A stretch of 64,000 nt of DNA from Acestrorhynchus altus (GCA_034509495.1 JAVGWO010000026.1:2543909-2607908), one strand, 5' to 3'. Shown: positions 1 to 11,998, counted from the stretch's first letter. Program-made: numbers and translations. The notes: generated by a model from the letters alone, not told the origin.

Positions 1-312
1 CACTAGGTAAACAAAAATGCATGAGATAAGCAAACAAACTGACCTGATAACTACAAAAACAAAATACAACAGAAACAAAACCACAACAACAACAAAGGAC
101 TAACCAAGACAAACTGAAACAAAGGGTCTTAAATACAAAACAACATTAACCACACCTGGGAGAGGATAATGAATGGGCAGGGTTACAAATTAGACACAGC
201 TGGGAAGGGAGGAGACAGGGCCAAAATTTAAACACAATACTGTACTTGGAAGCACATGTGGGATAAACAACAACTAAGACCAGACAGAGGTTAACAGGAC
301 TGAAACATGACA
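1..312 (-). mobile_element. Edge-truncated LTR (gypsy-like)
   Basis: Read on the minus strand, the sequence begins TGTCATG at base 312 and runs off the left edge. It has the same layout as the two solo LTRs at 22808-23207 and 30168-30484: a terminal TGTCA, a CAGCTGTGTCTAATTTGTAACC block (also present almost unchanged near 30260), and a TATA-like GTATTTAAGA (plus-strand 127-136). The 3' end lies outside the window, so solo LTR versus full element cannot be decided. The bases next to the 5' end are ATGTG (313-317) and should recur at the other end if this is a clean insertion. The gypsy assignment is an inference from end structure and 5-bp duplications of its relatives. Confidence 0.72.
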
Positions 313-1080
313 ATGTGTCACTTTATGTAGTATATAAGAATCAAAATGTCTGTTTGCACAGTATTCTTTTGTTAAAGTCTATTTTCCAGCCACTAAAGTA
401 ACAGTTTGTAATTACTTCCTTTAACTTTGATTGTGTGAACTATGCTACCAGCTGTATCTCTAGGAACAGTGTGTGCCTTTGCTTTCTTTGAAATTAATTT
501 TCTTTGTTTGTGCAAGGCAATGAGCTCTTCTTTAATTTATTTTTTTTGTTTATTTCTCTTATTTATTATATTAAACCAAAAATCACACTCTGTGTCCAGT
601 TATGAATGTCATTTGTCCCTATATTTGTAAAGGAAAGACTTCATAGGGGATTCCATGACTTAGTAGGTTGTGGGAACAAGATCGTGGCCACATAAAATAA
701 TTAGGTTTCCTTGTTGATTACATAAATACCCACAAAAATAAAATGCACCCCTACCCAATTGGCCTAAAATTGGAAAGAATTATCATTTTGGTTTCATGTG
801 AATATGCCCACTGTGGGACTAATAAAGGATTATCTTATCTTATAAAGGATTATCTTATGAGTTTGTCATGCTCTTCTTGGCCCTGCCTCGTTTATATGTC
901 TTCAAATTGTCAGTGTTTATAATCTGTCAAATAGGATGGGATGTCTTTAGAGATATAGTTGATAAAATATTGCCCTTCCAGTCAGAGCATTCCGAAAGCT
1001 TGCTGTTGCCTTACCTTTTGACTTGTACAATCCTAAAATGAGTCAACATGAGCAACCCAATCTAAGCTTCAAATGGGTCA
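313..1080. other. Non-coding, AT-rich
   Basis: No gene seen. The only notable piece is 787-857, where GGGACTAATAAAGGATTATC is followed by TTATC/TTATA repetitions, which resembles the 3' tail of a non-LTR retrotransposon. A 62-codon hydrophobic frame at 442-630 has no recognisable motif. Confidence 0.4.
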
Positions 1081-1084
1081 CATT

Positions 1085-1478
1085 AAGCCTTTTCAACTGT
1101 CCTCATTTACACGCCTCTCCTCCAAGTTTGTCGTCTCAAATATATCCTTTCCAAATGACAGTTTTATGAAGAGTTCAAAAACTGATTTTATGTCTTGGAC
1201 ACGGCTGACAGCATACCTAGTGAGGCCTGGAACCATTTTAATGACATTAGCACCAGTTAGTCTATCATATCAGCAGGGTAGAATGAGATGAACCATAATA
1301 TATTTCCATTTTTAAAAGGTAATGTGTCTGCTGGTGGTTGAGAGACAGGAGGGTCAACAATAAGCGTCTCATTCTCATAAAAGGAGGATGCATCATAATC
1401 AGAGTTCACAAGAACATTAGCTTTTGTCTCAGAAACATATTCTTCTATGTCACTTTCACTTTCAGAGAGTTGTGACAA
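1085..1478 (-). pseudogene. piggyBac-type transposase fragment
   Basis: The minus-strand reading from 1478 downward gives an acidic Ser/Glu/Asp-rich start (SESESDIEE), typical of the N-terminus of PGBD-like transposases. Next comes PADTLPFKNGN, then after a stop near 1257 the same frame continues with LTGANVIKMVPGLTRYAV, VQDIKSVFELFIKL and ETTNLEERRV. The last block matches NLEGRCVFGEE in the second piggyBac relic at 18.8 kb, so both derive from one family. Only the N-terminal quarter to third of a roughly 550-600 residue transposase remains. The catalytic Asp region is absent, there is an in-frame stop, and no flanking TTAA/CCCTTGT terminus was found. Family assignment is from remembered fish piggyBac proteins. 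Confidence 0.75.
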
Positions 1479-1499
1479 AAGCTCAAGGTGTAGAAAACC

Positions 1500-2835
1500 T
1501 TTGCTTAGAGGTAATCTTCAATTAAGAGTGCAAAAAGAGAGAAAATACATAGAGAACCAAGAGCAATGGTCCTCCTCAACTATGTAATATGTACCATATC
1601 AGTCCACCCCCAGTAGCAGTTCTCACACTACTACAGTTTTGATGATGTTAGGTTGTAAGGGCCCAAGCACAGAAGGTTTTTTTGGACATTAAACTGTAAT
1701 ATACTGACATTAATATAATTCATAACAAGACAAACATGATCATGCAATTACATTTATGATTGTAAAACATCCTTGGGTATCTAGAAAGGCATAGTAAAAA
1801 TTGGGTCATTTTTAGAAAGGCAAAGATGCTTTACAATTGATATTCTTCACACTGAAACAATACCCAAGAGAGGCAGCCAATTGTGCACAGTGTACTCTCT
1901 ACCAGAAAGAACTTTCCACCTGAAAGACTACATTGAGCACTAGGGGGGTTCATCCAAGAGAATATATATTTGGGCATACAGCTATACATTTACACACACA
2001 CACAATTTGCACAATTTGCAGTACTCCATGTTTTTGGACTGTGAGAGGGAACCCACACAGACACGGGAGGAACATTATAACTCCTCCCAGATAGGGTGAA
2101 CATGCAAATGCTAATGCTAATGTTGATATTTCATATGTATAAAGCTAAAACAGCTTTGAGTCAAAATGACCCCAAAGAACACTGGTGTGTACAAAATATG
2201 TATAGGACATTCAGAAATGACTACATGTATAGCAAACATTTAAGTGAAACATTGAATAGGGTCAAATTGACCACAAAGATAATAGGAGGGTTGTTTGATT
2301 AGTTTACGGCAAACAGCTAAATGATTGTGATAATCCTTATGGGGGATTAATCATTTTGAATGTATTTGTAAGGTCATAATCTATACTCAGTGGCAAAAAA
2401 TAACAGTTATTGGATCCAAATGAAACTTAATATGTGTGAATGTAATGATGATATCTGTAAGTGTACAAAATATAAGTGGATTAAAGGAAAACTGAAAGGA
2501 GGCTCTAGTACCCTGTTGTGTATGCTACATAAGGCTACATATTTGAACCTGACCATCATAGGATACCAAACAGGATATGTTAATGACACCACAGCATATG
2601 AAGGTAACTGAAACGTGGTCAGAATGGCCTAGGTTGTGGGACTTATTTTTTTTTATGATGTTATTCTCAGAACATCATAGGCCACTCAAATAGTTCTTCA
2701 TTTCATATGTTAAACAAAGAGAATTTAAATATTTGTATAATTTTAATCAGGATGATGTTTTTTTTTTTCATTTTATTTTTATGTGGCTTTGCCTTTAAGG
2801 ACTAAAAACACTTAACATTTCAGAAATCATGTTGG
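1500..2835. other. Non-coding, AT-rich
   Basis: No gene seen apart from the repeat fragment at 2030-2112. The frames at 2096-2302 and 2390-2611 (68 and 73 codons) show no domain, signal peptide or similarity that I recognise. Confidence 0.4.
2030..2112 (-). repeat. Common teleost repeat fragment
   Basis: The minus strand reads CATGTTC...CGTGTCTGTGTGGGTTCCCTCTCACAGTCCAAAAACATG. This is the familiar teleost GTGTCTGCGTGGGTTTCCTC...CACAGTCCAAAAACATG block found in many dispersed copies. A related block on the minus strand occurs at 37320-37445. Confidence 0.55.
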
Positions 2836-2837
2836 AA

Positions 2838-2964
2838 ATTCATTCATTCATTCATTCATTCATTCATTCATTCATTCATTCTTCTTCTTCTTCTTCTTCT
2901 TCTTCTTCTTCTTCTTCTTCTTCTTCTTCTTCTTCTTCTTCTTCTTCTTCTTCTTCTTCTTCTT
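2838..2964 (+). repeat. Compound microsatellite (ATTC)n-(CTT)n
   Basis: About 43 bp of ATTC repeats join directly to about 84 bp of uninterrupted CTT. The serine-rich frame across it is an artefact of the repeat. Confidence 0.97.
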
Positions 2965-2965
2965 T

Positions 2966-4550
2966 CAGCTCAAAAGACGAATCATCAGATCAGATCATCT
3001 GCCTCCATCATGCCCTATCCCCTGCCTCTTCTACTGTTACAATTTCCTTATTGAATATAAAATTCTTATATTTGCATGTAAAGCCTTACATGGCTCACTT
3101 CTGCATACTTGCAAGATGTAATACCCCATTATGAGCCATAACGTTCACTCAGATCACAGGGCACTGGCTTCCTACTAGTTCCCAGAATTCAGAAATGTTG
3201 GAAATTCATAATTGAGTGTTTTTGAGCTAAAAAAATTGCAATAATTTTGAATGAATTATTTGTAAGAAGTAGATTGAAAATGATATTTATGATAAGTTCA
3301 AAATAGCAACCAGTTGTAAAAAAAAAACAAAAACAAAAACATATATATATATATATATATTAGCTGTTTTTGAGACTGGATTAGTCCCTGATAATTCATC
3401 ACACAATGAGACTGGCAGTGTTACACAGGACACATTACGTTGTACTTTGCTGTGATATGTATCATGTCTGTAGGTTACTCTCTCTACATATTTCCTTGAG
3501 TTTTAGATCTTTCTAAAAGTTTAGATCTGTCTTCCAGTCATAAACTGAATCTGAATTTCAGCTGTGGTATTGTCCTCAAATTAATCAGTGATTACACACC
3601 TGCACTCATTGAGGGCTTTGTGATAGTCGTGAGTAATGTAGGAGTTGTTTAAAGTAGATGCATGAAACAGGCACAGCACAGCAGCAATGAGGGAGAGTAT
3701 GAGGGATGAGATGTGACAGCCATTTGAATTTTCAGTCATTTTTGACTTTCTACACAGCTCTTTACATTCTCAAAGTACCGCTGTCTTATTAATTGTGCCT
3801 GTAATAACCCTTCTGCTGATTCTCCTAGCTCCCCTCTTCTTCTGAAGCGACACTTTCAGTGTGTTGAGCTAAGCTCATAGCCTCTTCTTCAGCAGTCACT
3901 TGTGTCACATTCTCCATCTTTATTCTTCCTCAAGAGCCCTTCACTCCATCTGCAGTGTTTTCTGCCTCACGTTAACATCAGAGCACTCTCTTCCACAACC
4001 TCGAATATTACACAGGCTCCCAGACAAATCTCACTCGAGCAGTTCCTTACCCACTAGATAAGGATGAGATGTTATTGTAATGTGAAGAGGACAGGGCAGC
4101 GAAGATAGTGGTTAACTGCAGTCTGTTCATTAATGACTGAGTAATTAACTCTTTATCTTACTGCTTTGTTACAAGTGTCACTTTGCTTCAGGCCTCTGTT
4201 TGTGCTTGCTCTACACTGAGTAAAATGGCTCTGTGTTGTTTGCTTAAAAGTAAGCAACTTCTACTCAAACTTTAAAGTAGGGCTAGTGATATTTACAAAA
4301 GATAATAAACAATATTTAAAGATGTTCATGATTTTTTTGCAATATGTTGACATGTAGACAACATGAATTATTAGTGTCATATTGTAAAACTGCTATGAAA
4401 ATAGTGTCAATTTAGTCATATAGTCATTCGTCACATGAGCCATTTGTACTCAGAATTTGATGCACTATATCCAATTTAACACAACTTTAATTAATTGTGC
4501 AGGTTTTTTAATCTCTGGTAAATCCATAAAATACTCAGGAAAGTACCCTT
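2966..4550. other. Non-coding; unidentified dispersed repeat and unique stretch
   Basis: Holds a short TA run (3340-3361) and copy A of an unidentified dispersed repeat (3362-3487, ending GTATCATGTCTGTAGGTTACTC). From 3580 to 4200 lies about 600 bp of more balanced base composition, free of simple repeats. It is a possible conserved non-coding segment but has no coding signal. Confidence 0.4.
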
Positions 4551-4554
4551 TGTA

Positions 4555-4790
4555 TGACAGTGGCTTGGTGGTTAGCATATTCACCTCCTAGCGCTGGGGT
4601 CTTGGGTTCAAAGCCCTTTTGGCTGGAGTTTCCATGTGTACATGTTTACTGGCCCTATTTAGTCATGTGAGTGGATGGTTTAAATGTAGAGGATAAATTC
4701 CATAGTACTGCTGTGCAACACTCTCTAGAGTCTCTAGAGTGATTAGACAAGCTGTGTGTGTGTACATCTGCATATTTATGTCAGCAGTAA
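4555..4790 (+). mobile_element. tRNA-derived SINE copy
   Basis: TGGCTTGGTGG at 4561-4571 fits the RNA polymerase III A box (TGGCNNAGTGG), and GGGTTCAAAGCCC near 4605 fits a slightly decayed B box (GGTTCRANTCC). Downstream text (AAATGTAGAGGATAAATTCC) resembles the body of the SINE at 49935-50098, which ends GGATAAATGCAGAGGA. The copy is old. A precise 3' end and target duplication were not resolved. Confidence 0.6.
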
Positions 4791-4809
4791 GTGCAACTTA
4801 AAACAGCTG

Positions 4810-4870
4810 AACACATTTTTTAAAAGGACTGTCCACAAACATTTGGACATCTATCACCTAATATGGGTGG
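4810..4870. repeat. Tc1/mariner end fragment
   Basis: GGACTGTCCACAAACATTTGGACAT resembles the terminal text of fish Tc1-type elements (GTCCACAAACTTTTGGACAT). Only this short stretch remains. Confidence 0.4.
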
Positions 4871-5700
4871 GAGGCAGTCCTCCCTCCCTGAAATGAGCTT
4901 TATTAGAATGAGATGTGTGACATGGTGATGATTGGGGGAAGGGGGTTGACATTTTATATTAGAATACCCAAAACACTCACATATTGACCTTCAAATTAGA
5001 AATCAGTTGTATTATTCCTTTTTTACGTTAAAAGAAATGTTTTTATTTTGTTTATTTTTTTATTTAAAAGTCTAAATTCTAAAGGAATAGTAGTAGGAGA
5101 ATGTTGTGATGTATAGCTGCCATTTTCAGTCCAGCCAAGATAGCTGTACAGTTCATTGACATTTCATTAGCTATAATACACACCACTAAGAATACATCTG
5201 AGTATAAAGCTGTCATGGCCTGGTCTCTGCTGGATACTTCAGCTCGTGGAGATAGAGTCAGCAACAGTGATCACACTTTGACATTTCACTTTACCAATTA
5301 TCTGTGAAAAAGGTAGACTGTTGTGCTTTAGCTTTGGCGTAGCATCTCCCTTACTCAGTCTCTCTTGCCCTCGCTTTTTCTGAACTGGATGTTCTCTGCA
5401 TTCCACAAATGATGTGCTTCGGCTTTGCAGCGAGGAGAGATGTTTTCTAGCCCAGATCCTGACTGACGTGAAGTGGTGACAGGAGGAAATTCTGCAACTT
5501 CACCCAGAAGACAGCTCCTCCACAGCTGATGTCAGCTAAAATATCTCCAAAATACACATGCACTAATAAACACACTGAACATACGCTACTCGGAGGGAAG
5601 TTACCTAAACTGGATGCACAGTAATCATATGCTTATCTAACAATAGTGTTAACAGTAACAGCAAGAGAGAACTGACTGGAGGCAATTTTTCTTGTTAAAT
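4870..5700. other. Non-coding
   Basis: No gene seen. The segment 5315-5530 is less AT-rich than its surroundings and repeat-free. No frame over 62 codons and no recognisable protein. Confidence 0.4.
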
Positions 5701-5708
5701 GGCAAGGT

Positions 5709-5745
5709 TTGTGTGTGTGTGTGTGTTTGTGTGTGTGTGCATTTC

Positions 5746-5805
<60 letters not shown>
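5709..5805 (+). repeat. (GT)n and (GA)n microsatellites
   Basis: An interrupted GT tract (5709-5740) is followed ten bases later by about 55 bp of GA repeats. Frames across it on both strands are low-complexity artefacts. Confidence 0.97.
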
Positions 5806-5807
<2 letters not shown>

Positions 5808-5829
5808 GCTTAATGTGCTTACCCAACTC

Positions 5830-8210
5830 AGCAAAAATTGATCTGGCATATGCATTAGCCGATTGCCTATTGATGAGAAGAGGATTTATAATGCTCTGAC
5901 TTATTGCAGCAATTTAGCTGTATAAATGAAAGAATACGAGTGTCGTTCAGCTTTCGGGCAACAGTAAAACCTTGATTTGCAGCTGCATCTGCATTTTTAA
6001 ATGTCTATTTTGGGAGCCTAATACAGTGGTCATATAACCAAAAGGTCAACAGACCAGCTGCGCCTTAGCTATCAGAGATATGCCTGGTCATGTTGTAATT
6101 TGACTGGTCATGTTGTGAGACTGGAATATCCAATTTAACTTTCTTGTAAAAATGTAAAGCTAGTCTAATTTAAAATAATAAAGGAACTGATTACAGAGCT
6201 TTTTGAGTTAACTTGGATGAGTCAGAGTCTTCACAGTTTTATTTCTGCAGCTCAGTTTTGGTCAACAATACATTTTAAACCAACTCAAAAAGTAAATGAG
6301 CTGCAGCTGAAACATTTTGTAATCATTTTAGTCTGGAAGCTTATTCCCAGACTCCTGGCCTTGAAGGGCTGTAGTGATGACAGTATTTTAACTTACGGTC
6401 TCCTGAAAAACTCTAGATTTGTTCAGCCAAAACTGAATCCCATGTGCTTTTGTATGTCTCTAATAAACTACACTGATGTAGCCACAATCCAACAACTGAA
6501 ACCTATACCTTCAAAAACCTTAAATATTTTGTTTTTGTTATGATCTATTTTGTTATAATCATTTTGTTATGCTCTAGATCATAGAGTTGCAGAGACCCAA
6601 GAGGAAATCTACTGCTACCTCAGTCATGTTTTTTGTGTTTGCCAATCAATGGCTTGGTCATTGGAACTGCAGTCCCTCTGCTCAATAGCCATCTTAAAAT
6701 AGTCACACACTAACTTTCTAGAGACCACAAAGCCAGATATCCAGCCACAAACACCCATCACCTTCCCTTTGATCCCTGATCAATAGTCAACTGTAATGTA
6801 ATTGATGCTGTGGGTATTGTCTTAAAGCCTGCAGTCCCAAAAATACAGTCAAGCGCCAAAGCTCCAGTGGCTTTTTCTCATTTACTGGAATGGCAGGAGG
6901 TTATGAGTCATACTAGCCTACATAGTCATGTGGTCTTTTGTTCATTCATATGATTGGATTGTGGGGTTTTCTTATTTACTGATATAATCTTTTGAAACAC
7001 TGTCATAATTATTACTACAACTGGGACTTGGTGCACATCAAGACTAGAAATTTTAATGCATGATTGTGCTTGATATTATTAGAAGAACATACCTTGCAGA
7101 AAGGGCATTGTGTTTGCTGAAAAGTTTGGAGGCCTTTTAAGATTCTTCAAGGATGCACATAATCTCTGCCTGCATACATAACTCTGTCTCAAGGAACAAG
7201 GATGGTACCTAGTTTTAAAACTCAGTAGGAGGCTTAGGGAGATATGGGATTTTTTTATTTTTTTTTATTTTTTTTTTATCATCAGTAATGATTGGGGGGA
7301 GGGGGCTGTTTGTGTTGCAGATAGGAAATGGGAAGGACACAGAAATCTAAAAAGAAAAGCATGTGTAGAATGTATATTATACATCCCACACAAAAAAAGA
7401 AATTTCTTTCTAATTGCTTGGCTTCTTTCTAATTGCTTAGCTTATAGCATCTGTATACATGTATACGTACATGTCTGCATTTACAACTCTATAATCACAA
7501 CTATGGAATGGGTTGGCGACTGGCCCGATAAAGAAATGAATGTGTATGTGAAAGGTTTGTTCATTATAGATAACCTTGTGCACAGAAAAAGATTACAATT
7601 TTCTGTACCACACTGTGCATGAAGGCAAAGTATCTACCAGTGTTTTTTTAGTAAGTGTTATCTTTTGCCTTGATTTTAATACAAAGGAATACATTATAGT
7701 CTGACATTGACAAGAGCCATAGATTCTTTTTATAAGGCTAGACCCTTCTTCCCTAAGGGCAGTGGCTGTAGATAGAACTGAGACTCCATTCAGAACAATT
7801 CACCATTTAAATGAGTATTTGCATGGTTTAATGATAGGAAATGTATTAAAAGAACCTATTAAATGATATATTTTTAGATATATTTTTTAACAAGTATACA
7901 GGCATAAGGTGTATGGTCTCTCTGTTTCTATATTTTGTCTGTATATTTAGAGGGAGAAGTCATCAATTTGAGCTAACCAGTCAACTCAGCCAGGGCTCCT
8001 TTTGAAAATGCCAACATTGGTCATTTACCACCCTGTAAAATTATTATTTTTTACTATCTGAGGAAATGCAGCCTCTAGTGATGAAGGAAATACCACAGGC
8101 GTCTCCTTGGCTAACAACTGAGAATGAAGGCACAACTGAGAGTCGACTCAAAACCAATGTTACTGAAACCAGGGAAGAACCACAAGACATAGTATAATCT
8201 ATTATCAAAT
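5830..8210. other. Non-coding, no recognised gene
   Basis: The longest frame is 108 codons at 6217-6543. It lacks a family motif, codon periodicity I can judge, or flanking splice signals, so it is not called. Other contents are a T-rich tract at 7251-7279 and GGGTTGGCGACTGGCCCG near 7508, a remnant of the common teleost 'GGATTGGCGAC' repeat. Confidence 0.4.
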
Positions 8211-8213
8211 TAT

Positions 8214-8294
8214 ATCTAAACTTAATCTTAACATACACCTTAATCTACACCTAAACCTACCCTTAATCTAACCTTAACCTACACCTTAAACTAC
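8214..8294 (+). repeat. Degenerate CCTAA/CTTAAC array, left part
   Basis: Variants of CTTAATCT, ACCTAAACCTA and CCTTAACCTACAC follow each other for 80 bp. The same motif class resumes at 9588, on the far side of the L2 fragment, so the LINE appears to split one array. The unit is near the vertebrate telomere complement (CCCTAA) but too degenerate to call telomeric. Confidence 0.6.
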
Positions 8295-9587
8295 ACATTT
8301 ACATTTAAGTCATTTGGCAGATGCTGTTCACTTAGTTATTTAAGAGAGGCTGGAATCCAGAGATATCTAAGGTTAAGGTGCCGCTGAAACATTGAGTGTA
8401 TTTATAAACCTTTAGTGAGGTAATTGCTCTTGAAAGGGATGTGTTTGAAGACAGCAAGTGACTCAACTGTTCAGAACCTCAGGAGGCATTCATTCCACCT
8501 TTTTTGTTGTCTGGATGCTTGTCTTCCTTGCATGAGGGTGGGTCAGTCAGTGCTTGATTCCTTTGATACATAGAAAGGCGCTATTTAAATGTAACTTAAT
8601 TTATTCTTCAGAATAACTTTATCAAATGTGTATCAGATATTGTCATATTTCCCTCCTCTGCTTTAAAGTAAACTTCATTAAGCTTTATTGAGTCAACCTA
8701 ATATTAAGTTAAAAGAAATAAACAAATTATGTTGTTTACTTAATGCATGATGGTGAATAAGGAAGAAGTCTTGGCCTAAGGTTAGAACAAGCATGTTTGA
8801 GACCAGAAGGTGTCTGATTTCATCCAGACCAGGACGATGTGGAGGGTTGGGAAAGGCAATAGGTAGGGGTCAAGGAAAAGTGGTTTCTGCTGCCTTAAAA
8901 TTTATTACTGATATGTCCTTGAGTAAGGCTCCCAACCTCCAACTCCCTAGGCACTAAGGTGGCTACCCTCTGCTCCAGGTGTATATGTTCACTGTCCCTA
9001 TTTATATCAGCTAATATGGGTGGGAGGAAGAAATGTGTTTGATTAGAATCCGAGCTGTACTTGATGTTCCAAGGGCTCTTGGCACAGATCAAGTTTTGAC
9101 CATTGCCATCATGTATGGAGGGGCTGGTCCAGTATCAAGCATAAGCATCAAGTTTTTGAATCTGATGTTGGCAGATACATGATGTCAATTAAGGGAATGG
9201 AGCAGAGAATTTGACTGAACTTGGGGACATTAAAGAAGAGTCATGCCTCTGTAGTTTGGAAAAGTTGCAATGGTGGTGATGGTACACATTGGCCAGGTAG
9301 AAGGGAGTTGCTGTAGTCTAGTTTTGAAATGACAAGAGACTGAACTTCACCTGAGTGGCCTCTCTAGAAAGAAAAAGGCTTGACCGAGTCAAGTTTGCAA
9401 CATAACTGGGCATCCACAACTACACCAAGGCACAGTGCTTCTGCTGATGGAGTGACCCATGAGTTCTCAAAGGAAATAGTAAGATCAGGGTGAGGACCAT
9501 TGGTTCGAGGAATGTTTAGCAGTTCAGTCTTGCTGGGATTGAATTTAAGATGGGATGATGGAATGCTGTCCATGATGAGACGTCAGA
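8295..9587 (-). mobile_element. L2-like LINE fragment, 3' part
   Basis: The 3' end on the minus strand is the tail ACATTTACATTT/TCATTTGGCAGATGC at 8295-8325, the mark of fish L2-type LINEs. The coding strand at 9573-9364 reads SSHLKFNPSKTELLNIP, then PDLTISFENS and LGVVVDAQL. This is the RT region just after the active site and is collinear with 21348-21115 in the other L2 copy. From 9330 down to 9080 the DNA tracks 21070-20790 of that copy with many substitutions and indels. About 400 bp near 8600-9020 has no counterpart there and may be an insertion. The element is 5'-truncated downstream of the catalytic YVDD and cannot encode a working protein. Confidence 0.8.
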
Positions 9588-9650
9588 CCTAAAACTAAAC
9601 GTAACTATAGTCTAATCTTGACTCTACACCTAAACCTAACCTTGACACTT
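9588..9650 (+). repeat. Degenerate CCTAA array, right part
   Basis: ACCTAAAACTAAACG...ACACCTAAACCTAACCTTGAC continues the motif class seen at 8214-8294 directly after the L2 fragment ends. Confidence 0.55.
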
Positions 9651-10083
9651 TTGGCCCTGATGCAGTAATTCATAATAAGGTGTATAAATGAACATAGTTG
9701 TCAGAAGATATATTTCCTTTTCTGTTTGATTTTATAAAATGTTCTATTCATTTAAGATCTGTATTTCTGGTTTTGTATTATAATACATTATATATAAATA
9801 CTAATCTTGTTGTGAACTATATTTTCTTATAACATTTATGGATATTAATGTAACACTGGTTGAACTGGTAAAGTGAAGGCACAAAATAATGGTTAATATG
9901 TGACAATTTATAATGTAAAATTTCTATTTCAGTCAGGGTTGCAGGACATTTCTCAAACAATAAAAATGTGTGTAAGGTTCCTTCAACTTGTTAATATGGT
10001 GATGGTATGTTTTACTGCAATGCTTTACTAATGCACTTGGTCACAGTTTGCTAAAACACTGTGAAAAGAGTTAAATGTCAGTT

Positions 10084-10167
<84 letters not shown>

Positions 10168-11200
10168 TAACATTTTTGTACCTTTCTCTTGTGGACAAAG
10201 CTGGAAAGTACCCAAAAATGACTGATATATTCAACAATGGAGAACCAGGTCAGGTAGAAAAAACATGAGCCGTATGACCACTTTGACATATAGCTAGCTA
10301 ACTGCTGTGGGCTATTCTACCCTCTGTCAGGAAGCATCACCAAGAAGTGGAAGGTGTTTTGTGGAGGAAGTTTTTGCTTCGTCCAACAACACCATTGTTC
10401 TTTCTCCAGAAAAGCTAGCTTTTCTTTGGTGGAAGCTTTTTTTATCGTATCAAAGATAAGTTGCACAAACCAGTACTGGAGGTGGTGGCACCATCCTGTA
10501 TCAAGATCTATATCTGTTTCTCTTTTAGAACAACACTGTGAGGTGTAATGGGGCACACTGAGTTCTACCATGCAGAATCTCAGCTTTCAGACCATCACTT
10601 TTACGCAGTGCTTGAAAAAGAGAAAAAAGTGCTCATACTCCCCATATTTATGCTGTATCCCCTCGGTGACCTTCACCCCAAAAACGTTCTAACCATGCTA
10701 TTGGAATCAGATAGCAATCAATAATTTTATCACTAATTTTTACAAAAGTAATGTTACTTGATTTATTCTAGTGTTTTTGAGAGAAAGTAATCAGGTGAGC
10801 TTCAGTTTATACAGGAGTGTAATATTTTGGACACTGATATCACATGGATGTCCATTGGCCATGGTTAGGATGATTTGTCTGGTTTGAGGCGGGGTTACAA
10901 CTAGGTTATATGAGGTTTGTTTCATGCCATTATGAAAATACTTATGAAAGTACACTTATAAAAAAACCTTATGTCTATAACATTTTAATACTGACTGTCA
11001 CTTATTATAGGCTTTTGGATCTTTTATTTACATTTGGTCCACTTAGGTCATTTAGGCATTTTTAGGTTGCAGTCATTTCAGGTTCATTTCAGTACACTTG
11101 TTTTTTAGCCACACAATAAAACATGTATTAATAGTTTTACTCATCAATAGTTATCAATAGATCATTCTTATTCCACTGTGCTAGCTGCCCTGTGATAATC
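9651..11200. other. Non-coding around a CTTT microsatellite
   Basis: No recognised gene. An 84-codon minus-strand frame (10317-10571) and its plus-strand shadow have no motif I know. The repeat at 10082-10168 is listed separately. Confidence 0.4.
10082..10168 (+). repeat. (CTTT)n microsatellite
   Basis: About 87 bp of near-perfect CTTT repeats. The Lys/Glu/Arg-rich minus-strand frame is an artefact of it. Confidence 0.97.
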
Positions 11201-11204
11201 CGTG

Positions 11205-11535
11205 TCATTCAGCTTGAATGTTCTCGATGAGTTCCTGGCAGATTTTGCTGTGGGGGTGGAGCATCCTACACATTTTCAATTAGGGATGAGTCTGACGATG
11301 TGATTGGCCTTGGCATAACGTCTGAATCTTCAAGACAGCTCTTGAGACAGCAGCAGTATGTGGACTAGCATTGTCCTGTTGGAATAGTGCACAGGAGTGT
11401 CGGGTTAGAAAAGGTAGGGCCACTGGTTGCAGGACCTCATTAACGTAATGTTGTGCTGTCAAAGTGCCTGTAATGAAAATGAATGATCTGGCATCACACA
11501 AAATTGCACCCCACATCACGAAAGCAGGCTTTCTG

Positions 11536-11538
<3 letters not shown>
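11205..11538 (-). pseudogene. Tc1-like transposase fragment (family A)
   Basis: The minus strand reads PAFVMWGAILCDARSFIFITGTL, then HYVNEVLQPVALPFL, then ALFQQDNASPHTA. QQDNxxPHTA is the second catalytic Asp block of the Tc1/IS630 DDE transposases; the Asp codon lies at plus-strand 11373-11375 and is preserved. The frame then degrades, and the third acidic block is not visible. The upstream end is cut by a 58-bp AT tract. The DNA is clearly related to 40440-40875 and 55285-55475, giving three relics of one family in the window. Confidence 0.82.

Positions 11539-11596
<58 letters not shown>
11539..11596 (+). repeat. (AT)n microsatellite
   Basis: 58 bp of perfect AT repeats lie exactly where the Tc1 relic stops, so the tract has expanded inside or at the edge of that element. 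Confidence 0.97.
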
Positions 11597-11598
<2 letters not shown>

Positions 11599-11599
11599 C

Positions 11600-11930
11600 A
11601 GATCAACTAAACATCACTTGTCTGTTCTTCCAGTATCATGCAGCCCTACTGTGACACACAGACTATTGATCTTGATCCTTTTCATGGTGCCTCACACATT
11701 AATTCACTGCAGCACTTTTTTTTTTTGACAAAGGGTCACTATCATTATAAATAAGGAATAACACTTTATAATAACATTCATTAATAAACCACTAATTAAT
11801 GATCAGTAGGTGTCAACAAATCATTTGTTCACCAAATATTACACTATTACACTACTCTGTATTACCAAATATGAAGGTAATATCTTTAGCTTGTACAAAG
11901 TATGGATAGTAAGATCACATTATGGGTAGT

Positions 11931-11998
<68 letters not shown>

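Noticed and set aside
2838..2964. Tandem repeats considered as a CRISPR array
   Set aside because: Units are 1-5 bp microsatellites without spacers, and the sequence is vertebrate.
6217..6543. 108-codon open frame as a possible gene
   Set aside because: No motif, signal peptide, membrane pattern or splice context; length is within chance for AT-rich DNA of this size.
8214..9650. True interstitial telomere
   Set aside because: No run of perfect CCCTAA units; the motif is only related in type.
10317..10571. 84-codon minus-strand frame as a host protein
   Set aside because: No similarity recognised, and a plus-strand frame of nearly the same length occupies the same DNA.
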